DNA of 64,000 nt from positions 186,001-250,000 of the forward strand of contig NZ_BBIW01000004.1 of assembly GCF_000732325.1 (NCBI RefSeq), read 5' to 3'. This document shows, one piece after another, positions 27,401-35,745 of the stretch; position 1 is the stretch's first letter; every line of letters starts with the position of its first letter. The position numbers and the translations under genes were made by a program. Source of the stretch: Paenibacillus sp. TCA20. GTDB taxonomy: Bacteria > Bacillota > Bacilli > Paenibacillales > Paenibacillaceae. The notes beneath the pieces were generated by a model that was given only the letters and a program-made list of their open reading frames with translations, ran no database searches and had not been told where the DNA came from.

Positions 27401-29264
27401 AAGCACACTTGTCGGCACACCTGTAACGTCACAGATTCCAGCCGTGGATCCGGAGGGTAATCCGCTCACTTATGCGCTAGGAACGGCGCCATTGAGCGGT
27501 ACGGTCGTAGTCAATCCAGATGGGACGTTTACGTATACTCCGGATGTCGCCTTTATCGGAACAGATACCTTCACAGTAGTTGTAACTGACCCATTTGGAG
27601 CTTCAACCACCGGAAGGGTGACGATTACCGTGTTCTCTGCTCCACCGGTGGCACCTGATATTTTCTTGACCACCCCGATTAATACGCCGGTAAGCGGAGT
27701 AGTGATTGCATCCGATCCGCAAGCAAGCACCTTGATCTACACTCAATATGTACCTCTGCCGAGCAACGGTACGGTGGTGGTCAATCCGGACGGTACGTTT
27801 ACGTATACACCAAACCCGGGCTTTACGGGGGTTGATACCTTCCCGATCATAGTATCTGATTTGTTTGGGGAGAACGCGATTTCTCGAGTGACCATCGTGG
27901 TAGGTGAGGATGTACCGATTGCCACTCCGGTGAATGTGGGGACTGCAGCAGGGCAGCCGGTTACCGGGTTTATACCGGCAGAGGATCCCGCCGGGTTGCC
28001 GCTGATCTTCACACTCGGGAATCCGCCGATGAACGGGACGGCTGTCGTGAGCCCGGATGGTACGTTTACGTATACACCGAATCCTGGTTTTACCGGTACA
28101 GATACGTTTAGTGTGATCGTGACGAACAGTGCAGGAATATCGGCGGTTGCACCGGTTACGGTCATTGTAGGCGGCGACTCGCCAGTTGCATCTCCGGTAA
28201 ATGTAAGAACGACAGAGGGTCAGCCGGTTAGTGGTACAGTCATCGCGAACGATCCGAATGGACTCGCGCTGACGTTCTCGCTGGGCATTCCTCCATCAAA
28301 TGGCACGGTGGTCGTCAATCCAGACGGTACGTTTACGTACACGCCTGATCCGGGCTTTGTCGGAACCGATACCTTTACTGTCATCGTGACCAACAGTGCA
28401 GGACTGTTTACAGTGGCTTTTGCTATGGTAACGGTGCTTCAGGAAAGTCCTCCTTTTACAGCGGGACCGATTACGACTGATATCGGCATAGGAACAAATC
28501 AGGGGCAGCCGGTCACCGGACAGATTCTGGCCAGCAGCCCGGCAGGGCTTGCATTAGCATATATCGTCCTGCAATCGCCAGCTAATGGATCACTGGAGCT
28601 GAACCCGGATGGAAGCTTTATTTATACACCGAATCCAGGCTTTAGTGGTACAGATACTTTCTCAATTACGGTAACAGACAGCCAGGGCCGGTCAGCCGTA
28701 TCCACCGTTACCGTCGTTGTATATCCTCCGGCAAATACGGGAGGAGAGACGACCATTCGAGTTCAACTGACAACACCTCAAGGCAGGCCGGTAAGCGGAG
28801 CGGCAGATGGCGGACCGGGGGCCGTATACCAGGTGTATAGCCAGCCTGCGAATGGAAATCTAAGACTTCGTCCAGACGGCACGTTTACGTATACGCCAAA
28901 TCCAGGCTTTATCGGCAGCGATACGTTTACCATCCGATATACCGATGCCAGAGGAGCAGTTTATCTATATGTAGTGACCGTGAATGTAGTGGCGTTATCC
29001 AACACGGTGTTGATTGATCTAAGAACAGAGGAGAATACTTCTGTATCCGGCGATCTGAACGCTTTTGGACGATTGACAACAGCACAGCTCGTGGATCCGC
29101 CGAATAACGGAAGAGTTACACTAAATGCCAATGGAACCTTCACTTATATACCGGATCTCGATTATATCGGGCCTGATCAGATTACGTTCATCGTTACGCT
29201 TGCTTCGGGCGAGACCTATACGGTCATCGTCAATATCAGGGTCGTTCCGGGTGGAGATGAATAA
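21414..29264 (+). CDS. Giant repetitive Ig-like protein (DUF11 plus tandem-95-type repeats)
   Basis: A 2616-residue protein. Residues about 1-340 (MPFILRFNTTMNGAMTFTGNTLGL) form a beta-rich N-terminal module seen in Bacillus DUF11 proteins. About 342-470 is a DUF11 domain (SALVGDVVQYTLTAGNTGTASANLVL). From 472 there are 24 tandem repeats of about 89 residues, core TDPDGDPLTF...NPDGTFTYTPNPGF.G.DSFTVLVSDG.GG, of the tandem-95/Big_9/cadherin-like type with DxDGD calcium-site-like loops. Neither a signal peptide nor an LPXTG motif, SLH domain or C-terminal helix is visible, so export and surface attachment, if any, are not explained. ATG 21414 behind GGGGGTGG is preferred over an in-frame ATG at 21375. 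An adhesin or spore/cell-surface fibre is an inference. Confidence 0.85.
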   Translation: MPFILRFNTTMNGAMTFTGNTLGLNKVTNQNNQGNTGSIGAFSTLNTSVRVGNFPLGTTLDYTQNASTAILDLPSGSTVLYAELIWAASYNTGGNNVIGQIGNPVLFTTPAGTFSVAPDPATARNTAPTANDYVNSANVTALVQQGGAGTYITGAVPGTVTASNNNDNFAGWTLAVVYENPFLPSRNMSVFVGAEVVNQALGAATATITGFATPVTGVVSGRLMVSAGEGDPQLLGDQLRFGPTTATLVAISGPNNPVSNFFGSQINNNLGLLDTRGTFGSLNSTPGNAVIGARQGWDITNVDVSSRLVNSQTSAVIQATSQGDAYLVNGLGLQVDVNAPFFVFNKSSNVSSALVGDVVQYTLTAGNTGTASANLVLLQDTFSASGVFVPGSFSVNGVAQPGADPTVGVNLGTVAPGQTLTIIYSVQIVSRPPGSTQSNVANLTYNFQSLPGGPTFQGMSQSNGNSISIGNRPPTTQNYSLVTNENIPAGGQVTGTDPDGDALTFSLNSVPTSGTAIVNPDGTYQYTPNTGFVGNDSFTVLVSDGFGGTAVSTIAVTVLNQPPIANNLDVSTTKNVPATGQVTATDPNGDVLTFSLNSLPSNGTVVFNPDGTFQYNPNPGFAGNDSFTYLVTDPNGGTAIGIVTVHVLNQPPVAQNLNLITPENLFITGQVIATDPDGDTVTFTLNAPPVNGTVVVNADGTFQYNPNPGFIGTDTFTVLVTDPSGGTAISTVTIEVINLPPVTSNLSVATTLGVPAGGQVTATDPNGDPLTFTLQSAPSNGTAVVNPDGTFTYTPNPGFLGVDNFNVLVSDPNGGTAVSVVTVTVTNQPPIVQNLSLSTLGNTPAGGQVIATDPDGNPLTFSLNSLPMNGSVIVNPDGTFTYTPNPGFAGVDSFTVLVSDGFGGTAIGTVTVSVQNLPPVTSDVSLSTLQNLPAGGQVVATDPNGDPLTFSQLSAPANGTVVVNPDGTFTYTPNTGYVGPDSFTVLVSDGLGGTAISTVFITVIDQPPIGQTQNFSTLQNTPLPGQLLATDPDGDALTFTLLSPPANGTAVVNPDGTFTYTPAAGFVGTDSFTALISDGKGGTAVGTAIITVIDQPPVAQDLTLTTNVNTPVAGQIPATDPDGDALTYTVSVPPANGTVVLNPDGSFTYTPNFNFVGTDTFSVLVSDGKGGTATSTVTIGVPVDAPVTSDVTLNTTTDVPVGGQVIATDPQGQTLTYAVLVPPANGTVLLNPADGTFTYTPNAGFIGTDTFTVRVTNTSGVFSDSLVTVNVSNVPPIAGNLTLDTFQNIPVAGQIPASDPDGNPLNYTLSVPPALGTVLLNPADGTFTYTPNAGVVGVDTFSVLVDDGRGGTATSVVTVNIIDRPPVTQDVSLSTPNSIPVAGAVTATDPDGDPLTFSLNAAPVFGTAVVNPDGTFTYTPNAGYVGPDSFTVLVDDGKGGTAISTVSITVTNAPPVATGTSVTTPQNTPANGAVTAVDPEGNPLTFSLLSSPVNGTAVVNADGTFSYFPNTGYVGSDSFTVLVSDGVGGTAIASVEVTVTDNPPVTSDLSLTTNINTPVAGQVTATDPDGDPLTFGILSLAANGIAEVNPDGTFIYTPNTGYSGPDSFTVLVSDGKGGTAVSTVTVQVVNRPPVVSNTTYGTVQSVPVSGIVTASDPDGDPLSYVIDTPPASGTVLLNPDGTFTYTPIPTFFGTDFFTVAVSDGRGGITFGVITIDVAINPPVVQDLSISTGGNTPVSSQVVVTDPNGLPITVTLLSPPLSGTVVVNPDGTFTYTPDPGFIGTDSFTVQVVNSAGGSGVGTVTVTVSNVPPTADGASLTTIQNTSVSGAVTASDPDGNPLTFTLNSTPSSGTVILNADGSFTYTPNTGFVGADSFTVLVSDGLGGTAIALVTITVTGRPPITQDQSIETGPNTSVDGQIIASDPDGDPLTYVIGSLPTNGTVVLNADGSFIYTPNTGFVGTDSFTVWVLDGTGGSAVSTVSITIPNLPPIVSDFATSTLVGTPVTSQIPAVDPEGNPLTYALGTAPLSGTVVVNPDGTFTYTPDVAFIGTDTFTVVVTDPFGASTTGRVTITVFSAPPVAPDIFLTTPINTPVSGVVIASDPQASTLIYTQYVPLPSNGTVVVNPDGTFTYTPNPGFTGVDTFPIIVSDLFGENAISRVTIVVGEDVPIATPVNVGTAAGQPVTGFIPAEDPAGLPLIFTLGNPPMNGTAVVSPDGTFTYTPNPGFTGTDTFSVIVTNSAGISAVAPVTVIVGGDSPVASPVNVRTTEGQPVSGTVIANDPNGLALTFSLGIPPSNGTVVVNPDGTFTYTPDPGFVGTDTFTVIVTNSAGLFTVAFAMVTVLQESPPFTAGPITTDIGIGTNQGQPVTGQILASSPAGLALAYIVLQSPANGSLELNPDGSFIYTPNPGFSGTDTFSITVTDSQGRSAVSTVTVVVYPPANTGGETTIRVQLTTPQGRPVSGAADGGPGAVYQVYSQPANGNLRLRPDGTFTYTPNPGFIGSDTFTIRYTDARGAVYLYVVTVNVVALSNTVLIDLRTEENTSVSGDLNAFGRLTTAQLVDPPNNGRVTLNANGTFTYIPDLDYIGPDQITFIVTLASGETYTVIVNIRVVPGGDE
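22827..29260 (+). repeat. 24 tandem Ig-like coding repeats of about 267 bp
   Basis: Each unit encodes about 89 residues starting with (Q/L/R/V/A/N)PP. Repeats 1-18 are most regular. Repeats 9 and 10 carry an extra Ala in NPADGTF, and repeats 19-24 drift strongly, with loss of the PP start and of the DPDGD loop in 22-24. Codon use varies between units, so most copies look old rather than recently amplified. Confidence 0.9.
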
Positions 29265-29294
29265 GGCAGAATAGTAATAAACAAGGCACAAATG

Positions 29295-29340
29295 AAAGGC
29301 CCGGGGGAATCAATTCCTTTTCCCGGGCTTCTTTTTGTTT
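29295..29340 (+). terminator. Terminator of the giant gene, overlapping the end of the convergent methyltransferase gene
   Basis: GGCCCGGGGGAA pairs with TTCCTTTTCCCGGGC, followed by TTCTTTTTGTTT. The right arm and T run lie inside the last codons of the minus-strand methyltransferase gene. Confidence 0.8.
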
Positions 29341-30245
29341 ATCTTTGACTTGTTTTTGGCAGACGGCTCCTGTGATCTGCTGTGTTTGGAAACGCGAGAT
29401 GGATTTGCCTTCGTTCTTCTGCCGGACCTATGGTGAGGATGCTTGGTATCCGGAGGAGGGATATCAGAAGTAGGCTTCGGAGCGGCCAAATGAGGATTAT
29501 CAGCGGATGGTGCGGTGCTTGCTTCAAGGGAAGGATGTAACTGATCCGCGTCCAATATTGCAGAGAGATGCTCAGTCTGTACCCATCGATCTCCATAACG
29601 GAGATTTCGGAATGCCGCTCTCTGTTCCTTAACGTACAGCGGCTCTTCCAGCTCGCAGGATCTCCACATTTCAAGATCTGGTGTTGATACGGGTTCCTTG
29701 ATAACAAGAAAATGATACATAATTTGATAGGCCACATTTAATTGGCTCTGCCGAAGCAGCACGAGCTCCAGATCATCGTACGCTCCGTATTTGGGGAAAT
29801 AAAAAAACTCCATTCGGATCAGTCTCAAATCGATGGGAGCAGCTCCCGGGACAGGTTCAGCGAGGGACCATGCGGGCGGCCAGGAGAAGAAATGCTCCTC
29901 ATCACCAATGAGCTTGTGATTATCCTGTGTCCAGTAGCGCGGGGAATGCTCGTTGAACTGCTGCTTATACAGCGGATTCACCATATTGGCCGTTACGTGG
30001 GCGTAAGGAGCCACGATACATACAATGGCTTTATGCTTACATACCCGGTAAATCTCATGCAGGACGTTGTTCAAATTATGAACATACTGGAGGCTGTGTG
30101 AAGCAATAAGAAATTCAGCGCTGTCGTCATCAAACGGAAGAGGATCATTTAAATTATGGACCAGATCGACCCCATCATAAGGAATCAAGTCGATACCGAT
30201 ACATCCGGGAAATTTCTGCTGTCCACAGCCTAGATCGATTCTCAA
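29310..30245 (-). CDS. Class I SAM-dependent methyltransferase with a basic C-terminal tail
   Basis: A 311-residue protein. The SAM motif I is at the very N-terminus (MRIDLGCGQQKFPGCIGIDL), with motif II/post-I (LPFDDDSAEFLIASHSLQYVHNLNNVLHEIYRVCK) as in methyltransferase-11-type enzymes. After about residue 225 the sequence turns low-complexity and very basic (SGRRTKANPSRVSKHSRSQ, KNKSKINKKKPGKRN). The tail is partly encoded by the terminator of the opposing gene, so it may be a read-through extension of an older, shorter protein. The start codon is TTG at 30245 behind AAGAGGGG. The substrate is unknown; such short N-terminal SAM proteins often lie in polysaccharide or surface loci. Confidence 0.75.
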   Translation of the reverse strand: MRIDLGCGQQKFPGCIGIDLIPYDGVDLVHNLNDPLPFDDDSAEFLIASHSLQYVHNLNNVLHEIYRVCKHKAIVCIVAPYAHVTANMVNPLYKQQFNEHSPRYWTQDNHKLIGDEEHFFSWPPAWSLAEPVPGAAPIDLRLIRMEFFYFPKYGAYDDLELVLLRQSQLNVAYQIMYHFLVIKEPVSTPDLEMWRSCELEEPLYVKEQRAAFRNLRYGDRWVQTEHLSAILDADQLHPSLEASTAPSADNPHLAAPKPTSDIPPPDTKHPHHRSGRRTKANPSRVSKHSRSQEPSAKNKSKINKKKPGKRN

Positions 30246-30464
30246 GAAAATCCCCTCTTTTCTAACAGGCCTGTATTGTCACAGGTCTTTGTCGGCTCTT
30301 CTTTAGTTGTATGCCGGGGGAGTTGATCTCGTATAAGCGTTCATCCCCTAAGGGCTAAACTTGTATCCTTCAATGGGCGAATCCATCTCTCTGCTCAAAA
30401 AGAAGTCGGATTTTTAAATATCAATTATGCTAAAGGACCTATTTATGGGATTCATTGTATAAAA

Positions 30465-30496
30465 TATAATTCTACTCACAATATGAAGCGCTTACA
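30465..30496 (+). promoter_or_regulatory. Promoter and cre-like site of the PL11 lyase gene
   Basis: A TATAAT -10 box lies at 30465-30470 with a weak TTTATG 17 bases before it. Just downstream, 30483-30496 contains AAGCGCTTACA, matching 11 of 14 positions of the palindromic CcpA cre consensus, with mismatches only at the left end. Repression by CcpA would fit a pectin-degrading enzyme. Confidence 0.45.
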
Positions 30497-30545
30497 AACA
30501 TGTGTATCCAAAGCAGGTAGTTACCTAATTAAAGGAGGCTATATC

Positions 30546-32408
30546 ATGTTAAGCAAAAAACGAAGCTGGCGAACTGCGGGGCTGGCGATGCTCAGTGCAG
30601 CGATGATTGGGGGTTGCATTGGTGTTTCCCCAGGCGATGCGGGGGCGGCGAATCCAAGGCAAATGGAGTATCTGGACCGCGGAGTGGTGGCTGTAAAAAC
30701 AGGTACAGGTGTATTCGTCAGCTGGCGGCTTCTCGGAACTGAAGGCTCTAACGTCGGATTCAATGTATATCGCGATGGAACCAAGGTGAATGCTTCTCCC
30801 ATAACGAATAGTACGAATCTGCAGGACAATGCCGGTACAGCGAGCTCGAAGTATACAGTAAGAGCTGTCGTGAATGGTGCGGAACAGGCTGCTTCTCCGG
30901 CAGCAAGCGTGTGGGGGACAAATCATTTGAATGTACCTCTGATGAAGCCTGCTGGCGGGACAACACCTGACGGTGTAGCTTATACGTACAGTGCCAATGA
31001 TGCGAGCGCAGGGGATCTCGATGGCGACGGGAAATATGAGCTGATCGTAAAATGGGACCCGTCGAACTCCAAAGACAATTCGCAGAGCGGCTATACGGGG
31101 GAAGTATTTATTGATGCATACAAGCTTGATGGAACAAGACTCTGGCGGATCAGTCTCGGCAAAAATATTCGTGCAGGCGCGCATTATACTCAGTTTATGG
31201 TCTACGATCTGGATGGCGACGGCAGGGCCGAAGTTGCAATGAAAACGGCTGACGGTACCAAAGACGCTGCAGGCACGGTCATCGGTGATGGAAGCAAGGA
31301 TTATCGGAACAGCAGCGGCTATATATTATCGGGGCCGGAGTATCTGACCGTATTTAACGGCCAGACGGGCCGAGTGCTCACTACAGTGAACTACGAGCCG
31401 CCGCGCGGCACCGTAAGCAATTGGGGAGATAATTATGGCAATCGGGTTGATCGCTTCCTTGCAGGCATTGCCTATCTTGATGGAGAAAGACCGAGTCTGG
31501 TCATGGCGAGAGGATACTACACCCGGTCTGTTCTAGTAGCCTATGATTATAGAAATGGTCAGCTCACCAAGCGATGGACCTTTGATTCCAATTCGTCCGG
31601 GAATTCGGGTTATGCCGGTCAAGGGAATCATAATTTAAGTGTTGGTGACGTGGATAACGATGGAAGAGATGAAATTATATATGGCGCAATGGCGGTTGAT
31701 GATAATGGTCAGGGCTTGTATACGACAGGACTTGGCCACGGCGATGCGATGCACCTGAGCGATCTGGATCCGGATCGGGCTGGACTTGAGGTATTCCAGG
31801 TTCATGAGGTTCCTTCGAATGCAGGTATCGAATTCAGAGATGCCGATTCAGGGGCCTTAATCTGGGGAGTTCCAACGACCAAGGATATAGGCAGGGGCAT
31901 GGCCTCAGATATTGATCCTCGGTATAAAGGAGCTGAGGTCTGGGCCAATGGAGTACTGTACACAGCGAAGGGACAGGTCATTGTTAACAAGGTACCGTCT
32001 ACGAATTTCGGCATCTGGTGGGACGGGGATCTGAGCAGAGAGCTGCTGGATAATAATCGGATCGATAAATGGAATCATCAGACATCCACAACAACGAATC
32101 TGCTGACGGCTACAGGAGCAGCGAGCAACAACGGAACGAAGGCAACTCCAAACCTTCAGGCTGACCTGCTGGGAGACTGGCGGGAGGAAGCCGTGTGGCG
32201 GACAGATGACAGCACAGCCCTTCGGATCTATACAACGACTGCAGTTACAGAACAGCGGATCTACACCTTGATGCATGACCCCATCTATCGTCTTGGCATC
32301 GCATGGCAAAATGTGGCCTACAATCAGCCGCCGCATACCAGCTTCTACTTGGGCACAGGGATGAGCACACCGCCTGCACCGAACATCCGACTGGTCGGAG
32401 GACCCTAA
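30546..32408 (+). CDS. Secreted rhamnogalacturonan lyase, PL11 family
   Basis: A 620-residue secreted enzyme that cleaves the rhamnogalacturonan I backbone of pectin by beta-elimination. A signal peptide (RSWRTAGLAMLSAAMIGG) is followed by RQMEYLDRGVVAVKTGTGVFVSWRLLG, an Ig-like segment and an eight-bladed propeller with repeated calcium-type loops (DLDGDGKYELIVKWD, DLDGDGRAEVAMKTADGT, DVDNDGRDEIIYG), typical of YesW/YesX. The Cys after GG near residue 24 could be a lipobox, although IGGCIG is not ideal. ATG 30546 is chosen for its AAAGGAGG site; an in-frame ATG at 30483 lies inside the cre-like site. The gene is monocistronic. Confidence 0.92.
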   Translation: MLSKKRSWRTAGLAMLSAAMIGGCIGVSPGDAGAANPRQMEYLDRGVVAVKTGTGVFVSWRLLGTEGSNVGFNVYRDGTKVNASPITNSTNLQDNAGTASSKYTVRAVVNGAEQAASPAASVWGTNHLNVPLMKPAGGTTPDGVAYTYSANDASAGDLDGDGKYELIVKWDPSNSKDNSQSGYTGEVFIDAYKLDGTRLWRISLGKNIRAGAHYTQFMVYDLDGDGRAEVAMKTADGTKDAAGTVIGDGSKDYRNSSGYILSGPEYLTVFNGQTGRVLTTVNYEPPRGTVSNWGDNYGNRVDRFLAGIAYLDGERPSLVMARGYYTRSVLVAYDYRNGQLTKRWTFDSNSSGNSGYAGQGNHNLSVGDVDNDGRDEIIYGAMAVDDNGQGLYTTGLGHGDAMHLSDLDPDRAGLEVFQVHEVPSNAGIEFRDADSGALIWGVPTTKDIGRGMASDIDPRYKGAEVWANGVLYTAKGQVIVNKVPSTNFGIWWDGDLSRELLDNNRIDKWNHQTSTTTNLLTATGAASNNGTKATPNLQADLLGDWREEAVWRTDDSTALRIYTTTAVTEQRIYTLMHDPIYRLGIAWQNVAYNQPPHTSFYLGTGMSTPPAPNIRLVGGP

Positions 32409-32436
32409 TGAAGAACTAAATAATCAGAATATCAGG

Positions 32437-32470
32437 GACCGCGTTTTTAATGCGGTTCTTTTTCTGTTTT
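32437..32470 (+). terminator. Intrinsic terminator after the PL11 gene
   Basis: GGACCGC and GCGGTTC pair across a GTTTTTAAT loop, followed by TTTTTCTGTTTTT. Confidence 0.75.
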
Positions 32471-32553
32471 TCCAATAGAATAGAGGAGGTTGAAAGGCGA
32501 TTTGGAAAAAAGAGAGCACGTATCTTTTCCTATCTATAATTGTTAAAAAATGT

Positions 32554-32623
32554 TTGACAGCGCTGGTCTGCGTTATTAAAATGTAACATAACATACTAAA
32601 CAGGTAGGAATAAACGATTTATT
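32554..32623 (+). promoter_or_regulatory. Promoter of the sulfate importer operon with a nearby palindrome
   Basis: TTGACA (32554-32559), a 17-base spacer and TAAAAT (32577-32582) form a good sigma-A promoter. Just downstream, AATAAA-CGA-TTTATT (32609-32623) is a perfect inverted repeat preceded by TAGGAAT, where a repressor of sulfur genes could bind. The GGAAT core recalls CymR sites, but the match is partial. Confidence 0.5.
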
Positions 32624-32775
32624 ATCAGCCTACCGCAGGGCAGCGGATGAGCAGCGGCAGCATAGAACAGCAGACACGGAAGATAACCGGTTTGACCCTT
32701 CTATTGCGAGCCAGGCTCCTCCGTTTTTACTATTCAATGATGGGCGGCTTCTATAAAAGAAAGGATGTCTACTAT

Positions 32776-33819
32776 ATGAAAAAGGGTGTTCGTAACCGTC
32801 TGAAAATAGGGGTTGGGGTATTGCTTGCGGCTTCACTTGCTGCATCGCTTACCGCTTGCGGAAGTGGAAATGCCGATAATGGTTCTCTGAAGCTGCTGAA
32901 CGTGTCCTATGATCCTACTCGTGAGCTGTATGAACAGTACAATGCGGCGTTTGCTGCCTATTGGGAGAAGGAGAAGGGGCAGAAGGTCACAATTAACGAG
33001 TCACACGGCGGATCAGGGAAACAAAGCCGTTCAGTGATCGACGGATTGAAAGCCGATGTAGTTACACTGGCTCTTGGCTATGATATTGATGCCATTGAAG
33101 CAGCTGGACTTATTGATGCAGGCTGGCAGGATGAATATGAGCTTAACAGTTCACCTTATACATCAACCATTGTGTTTCTTGTGAGAAAAGGGAATCCGAA
33201 GGATATTCAGGATTGGGATGATCTCATTAAAGAAGGTGTGGAGGTCATAACCCCGAATCCACAGACATCGGGAGGAGCCCGCTGGAATTATTTGGCCGCA
33301 TGGGGTTACGCACTGAAGCAGAATAACAATGATGAAGCCAAGGCAAAGGAATTTATTACAGAGCTGTTCAAGCATACGCCTGTACTTGATACAGGAGCCC
33401 GCGGCTCCACGACGACCTTTGTAGAACGGGGAATAGGCGATGTTCTGCTCGCATGGGAGAACGAGGCCCTGCTGTCGATCAAGGAACAAGGTGCAGATAA
33501 ATTCGATATTGTCTACCCATCGATCAGTATTTTGGCTGAGCCGCCTGTAGCTGTAGTAGACAAGAATGTAGATAAAAATGGAACACGTGAAGCAGCAGAG
33601 GCTTATCTGGAATACTTGTACAGTGAAGAAGGGCAGAAGATTGCTGCCGAGAACTTTTACCGTCCGACTCTTCCTGCTGTTGCTGAACAGTATAAAGAGA
33701 ATTTTCCAGAGCTTGCGCTGTTCACACTGAACGATGTATTTGGTACATGGAAAGAAACACAAGAGAAGCATTTCAGCGAGAACGGAATATTCTCTCAAAT
33801 CTATGTGCCAAGCAATTAA
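32776..33819 (+). CDS. sbp: Sulfate/thiosulfate ABC transporter substrate-binding lipoprotein
   Basis: A 347-residue lipoprotein with the lipobox LTAC after a short signal sequence ([18 protein letters not shown]). The mature part matches the Sbp/CysP family: [69 protein letters not shown] and YRPT near the end. It binds sulfate or thiosulfate outside the membrane and hands it to the two downstream permeases. ATG 32776 follows GAAAGGATG; longer in-frame forms upstream would lack a signal sequence at the N-terminus. It is first in the operon sbp-cysT-cysW-yezD. Confidence 0.93.
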   Translation: MKKGVRNRLKIGVGVLLAASLAASLTACGSGNADNGSLKLLNVSYDPTRELYEQYNAAFAAYWEKEKGQKVTINESHGGSGKQSRSVIDGLKADVVTLALGYDIDAIEAAGLIDAGWQDEYELNSSPYTSTIVFLVRKGNPKDIQDWDDLIKEGVEVITPNPQTSGGARWNYLAAWGYALKQNNNDEAKAKEFITELFKHTPVLDTGARGSTTTFVERGIGDVLLAWENEALLSIKEQGADKFDIVYPSISILAEPPVAVVDKNVDKNGTREAAEAYLEYLYSEEGQKIAAENFYRPTLPAVAEQYKENFPELALFTLNDVFGTWKETQEKHFSENGIFSQIYVPSN

Positions 33820-33931
33820 GCAATGAATTTACATTTTAAATTACTATTCATATGAACTCGACATTATTGCAGCCATACAAGACTAGAGATGCCGACCGGA
33901 GACGGCCGGAGGCATGAAGGGATGAGTAAGC

Positions 33932-34768
33932 ATGAGCAGGGCAGGAACAGCCCGGGTCAGAGTACTTCCGGGTTTTGGGATAAATATGGGATTTACGGTG
34001 CTGTATTTAAGTTTGGTTGTCTTGATTCCACTAGCAGCACTGCTGTTCAATTCAACAGGTCTGACATGGGCCAAGTTTGCAGATATGGCTACGGATCCGC
34101 GAATTCTCGCGTCCTTCCGCGTCAGCTTTACGACTGCGGGCTTTGCTGCATTCGCCAACTTGTTTCTGGGGCTGCTGCTAGCCTGGGTGCTGGTCCGGTA
34201 CGAGTTCCCTGGCAAGAAAATATTTGATGCCATCATCGATCTGCCCTTTGCACTTCCAACCGCAGTTGCGGGGGTTGCGCTCACGGCGCTCTATGCACCG
34301 AACGGGTGGATAGGCTCCATTGTTGAACCGCTGGGAGTTCAGATCGCATTCTCGCAGCTTGGGATTACGCTTGCCTTGATGTTCATCGGTATTCCATTTG
34401 TGGTACGTACAGTCCAGCCGGTACTGGCTGAACTGGAGAAGGATGTAGAAGAAGCGGCAGCTACTCTGGGAGCTGGACGCTGGCTTACTTTTCGCAAGGT
34501 CGTTCTGCCAGAGCTTATTCCTCCTTTGCTTACCGGATTTGCTCTTGCATTCGCGAGAGGAATCGGTGAATACGGCTCGGTTGTGTTCATTTCAGGCAAC
34601 ATGCCGATGAAGACGGAGATTGCTCCGCTCCTCATCATGACCCAGCTTGAGCGGTTTGATTATGCAGGGGCAACAGCGGTTGCGCTGCTGCTGCTTATCG
34701 TCTCCTTTGTCCTGTTGTTTCTTATTAATACATTACAGCGCTGGAGCCGGAAGACATCCCGCAAATAG
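33932..34768 (+). CDS. cysT: Sulfate ABC transporter permease CysT
   Basis: A 278-residue inner-membrane permease with six predicted helices. The family text LPGFGINMGFTVLYLSLVVLIPLAALL, FDAIIDLPFALPTAVAGVALTALY and the EAA loop (EEAAATLGAGRWLTFRKVVLPEL) identify it. It pairs with CysW. The gap of about 110 bp from sbp holds no clear terminator. Confidence 0.93.
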   Translation: MSRAGTARVRVLPGFGINMGFTVLYLSLVVLIPLAALLFNSTGLTWAKFADMATDPRILASFRVSFTTAGFAAFANLFLGLLLAWVLVRYEFPGKKIFDAIIDLPFALPTAVAGVALTALYAPNGWIGSIVEPLGVQIAFSQLGITLALMFIGIPFVVRTVQPVLAELEKDVEEAAATLGAGRWLTFRKVVLPELIPPLLTGFALAFARGIGEYGSVVFISGNMPMKTEIAPLLIMTQLERFDYAGATAVALLLLIVSFVLLFLINTLQRWSRKTSRK

Positions 34769-34780
34769 GAGGAATGCATT

Positions 34781-35644
34781 ATGGCAGGAACCGTACCTGT
34801 AGGAGCAAACACACGGACGAATGCGAACCAGTCCCGGGCGACGACAGAAGCGCCTTGGGTGAAATGGGTGCTCATCGGAGCGGCCATACTCGTTATGGGC
34901 TGGCTGCTGATTTTGCCGCTGGTTATTGTTATTGCTGAAGCGTTGAAGCAAGGGGCGGGGGTGTTCTTCGCTGCACTCTCGGATCCGGATGCGCTGTCCG
35001 CGCTTAGACTTACACTGCTGGTCGCTGTGATTACTGTACCGCTGAATACGGTGTTCGGCATCGCGGCCGCTTGGGTTATTACGAAATTTCAATTTCGCGG
35101 GAAGGGTCTGCTCATTACCTTGATCGATCTGCCCTTCTCCATTTCGCCGGTTGTTGCCGGCTTGATGCTTGTTCTTGTCTTTGGATCTCATGGATGGCTG
35201 GGACCTTTATTGGAGTCATGGAATATGAGCATCATTTTTGCGGTTCCAGGTATTGTGCTTGCCACTTTGTTTATCACGTTCCCATTTGTAGCACGCGAGC
35301 TGATCCCGCTGATGGAGGATCAGGGAACACAGGAGGAAGAAGCCGCTGTGATGCTGGGAGCCAAGGGCTGGCGAGTGTTCTTCCAAGTGACGCTTCCTAA
35401 CATTAAATGGGGTCTGCTGTATGGTGTCATCTTGTGTAATGCCAGAGCGATGGGGGAATTCGGAGCGGTGTCTGTCGTATCGGGTCACATTCGCGGACTG
35501 ACAAATACACTGCCGCTCCACGTGGAGATTTTGTATAACGAGTATCAGTTTGCCGCTTCATTTGCGGTTGCATCCCTGCTGCTCGTGCTTGCCCTGATTA
35601 CACTTATACTCAAGAGCTGGTTTACTAGGAAGGGTACGCATTAG
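34781..35644 (+). CDS. cysW: Sulfate ABC transporter permease CysW
   Basis: A 287-residue permease with six predicted helices and the CysW text [29 protein letters not shown] loop [30 protein letters not shown] and [15 protein letters not shown]. It starts 12 bases after cysT behind AGGAGG. The ATPase CysA that normally follows is missing: the next gene is a small YezD-like ORF and then a convergent gene. The importer must borrow an ATPase encoded elsewhere. Confidence 0.93.
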   Translation: MAGTVPVGANTRTNANQSRATTEAPWVKWVLIGAAILVMGWLLILPLVIVIAEALKQGAGVFFAALSDPDALSALRLTLLVAVITVPLNTVFGIAAAWVITKFQFRGKGLLITLIDLPFSISPVVAGLMLVLVFGSHGWLGPLLESWNMSIIFAVPGIVLATLFITFPFVARELIPLMEDQGTQEEEAAVMLGAKGWRVFFQVTLPNIKWGLLYGVILCNARAMGEFGAVSVVSGHIRGLTNTLPLHVEILYNEYQFAASFAVASLLLVLALITLILKSWFTRKGTH

Positions 35645-35745
35645 AGCTTTCTGAAGTCAGGGTGTGTTCCTGCAGATTCGAGCTATAGGTTTGAATAAGT
35701 AAGCAGGGTACGCTAATAGGCCCGATTTAATAGGAGGCGTTAATA

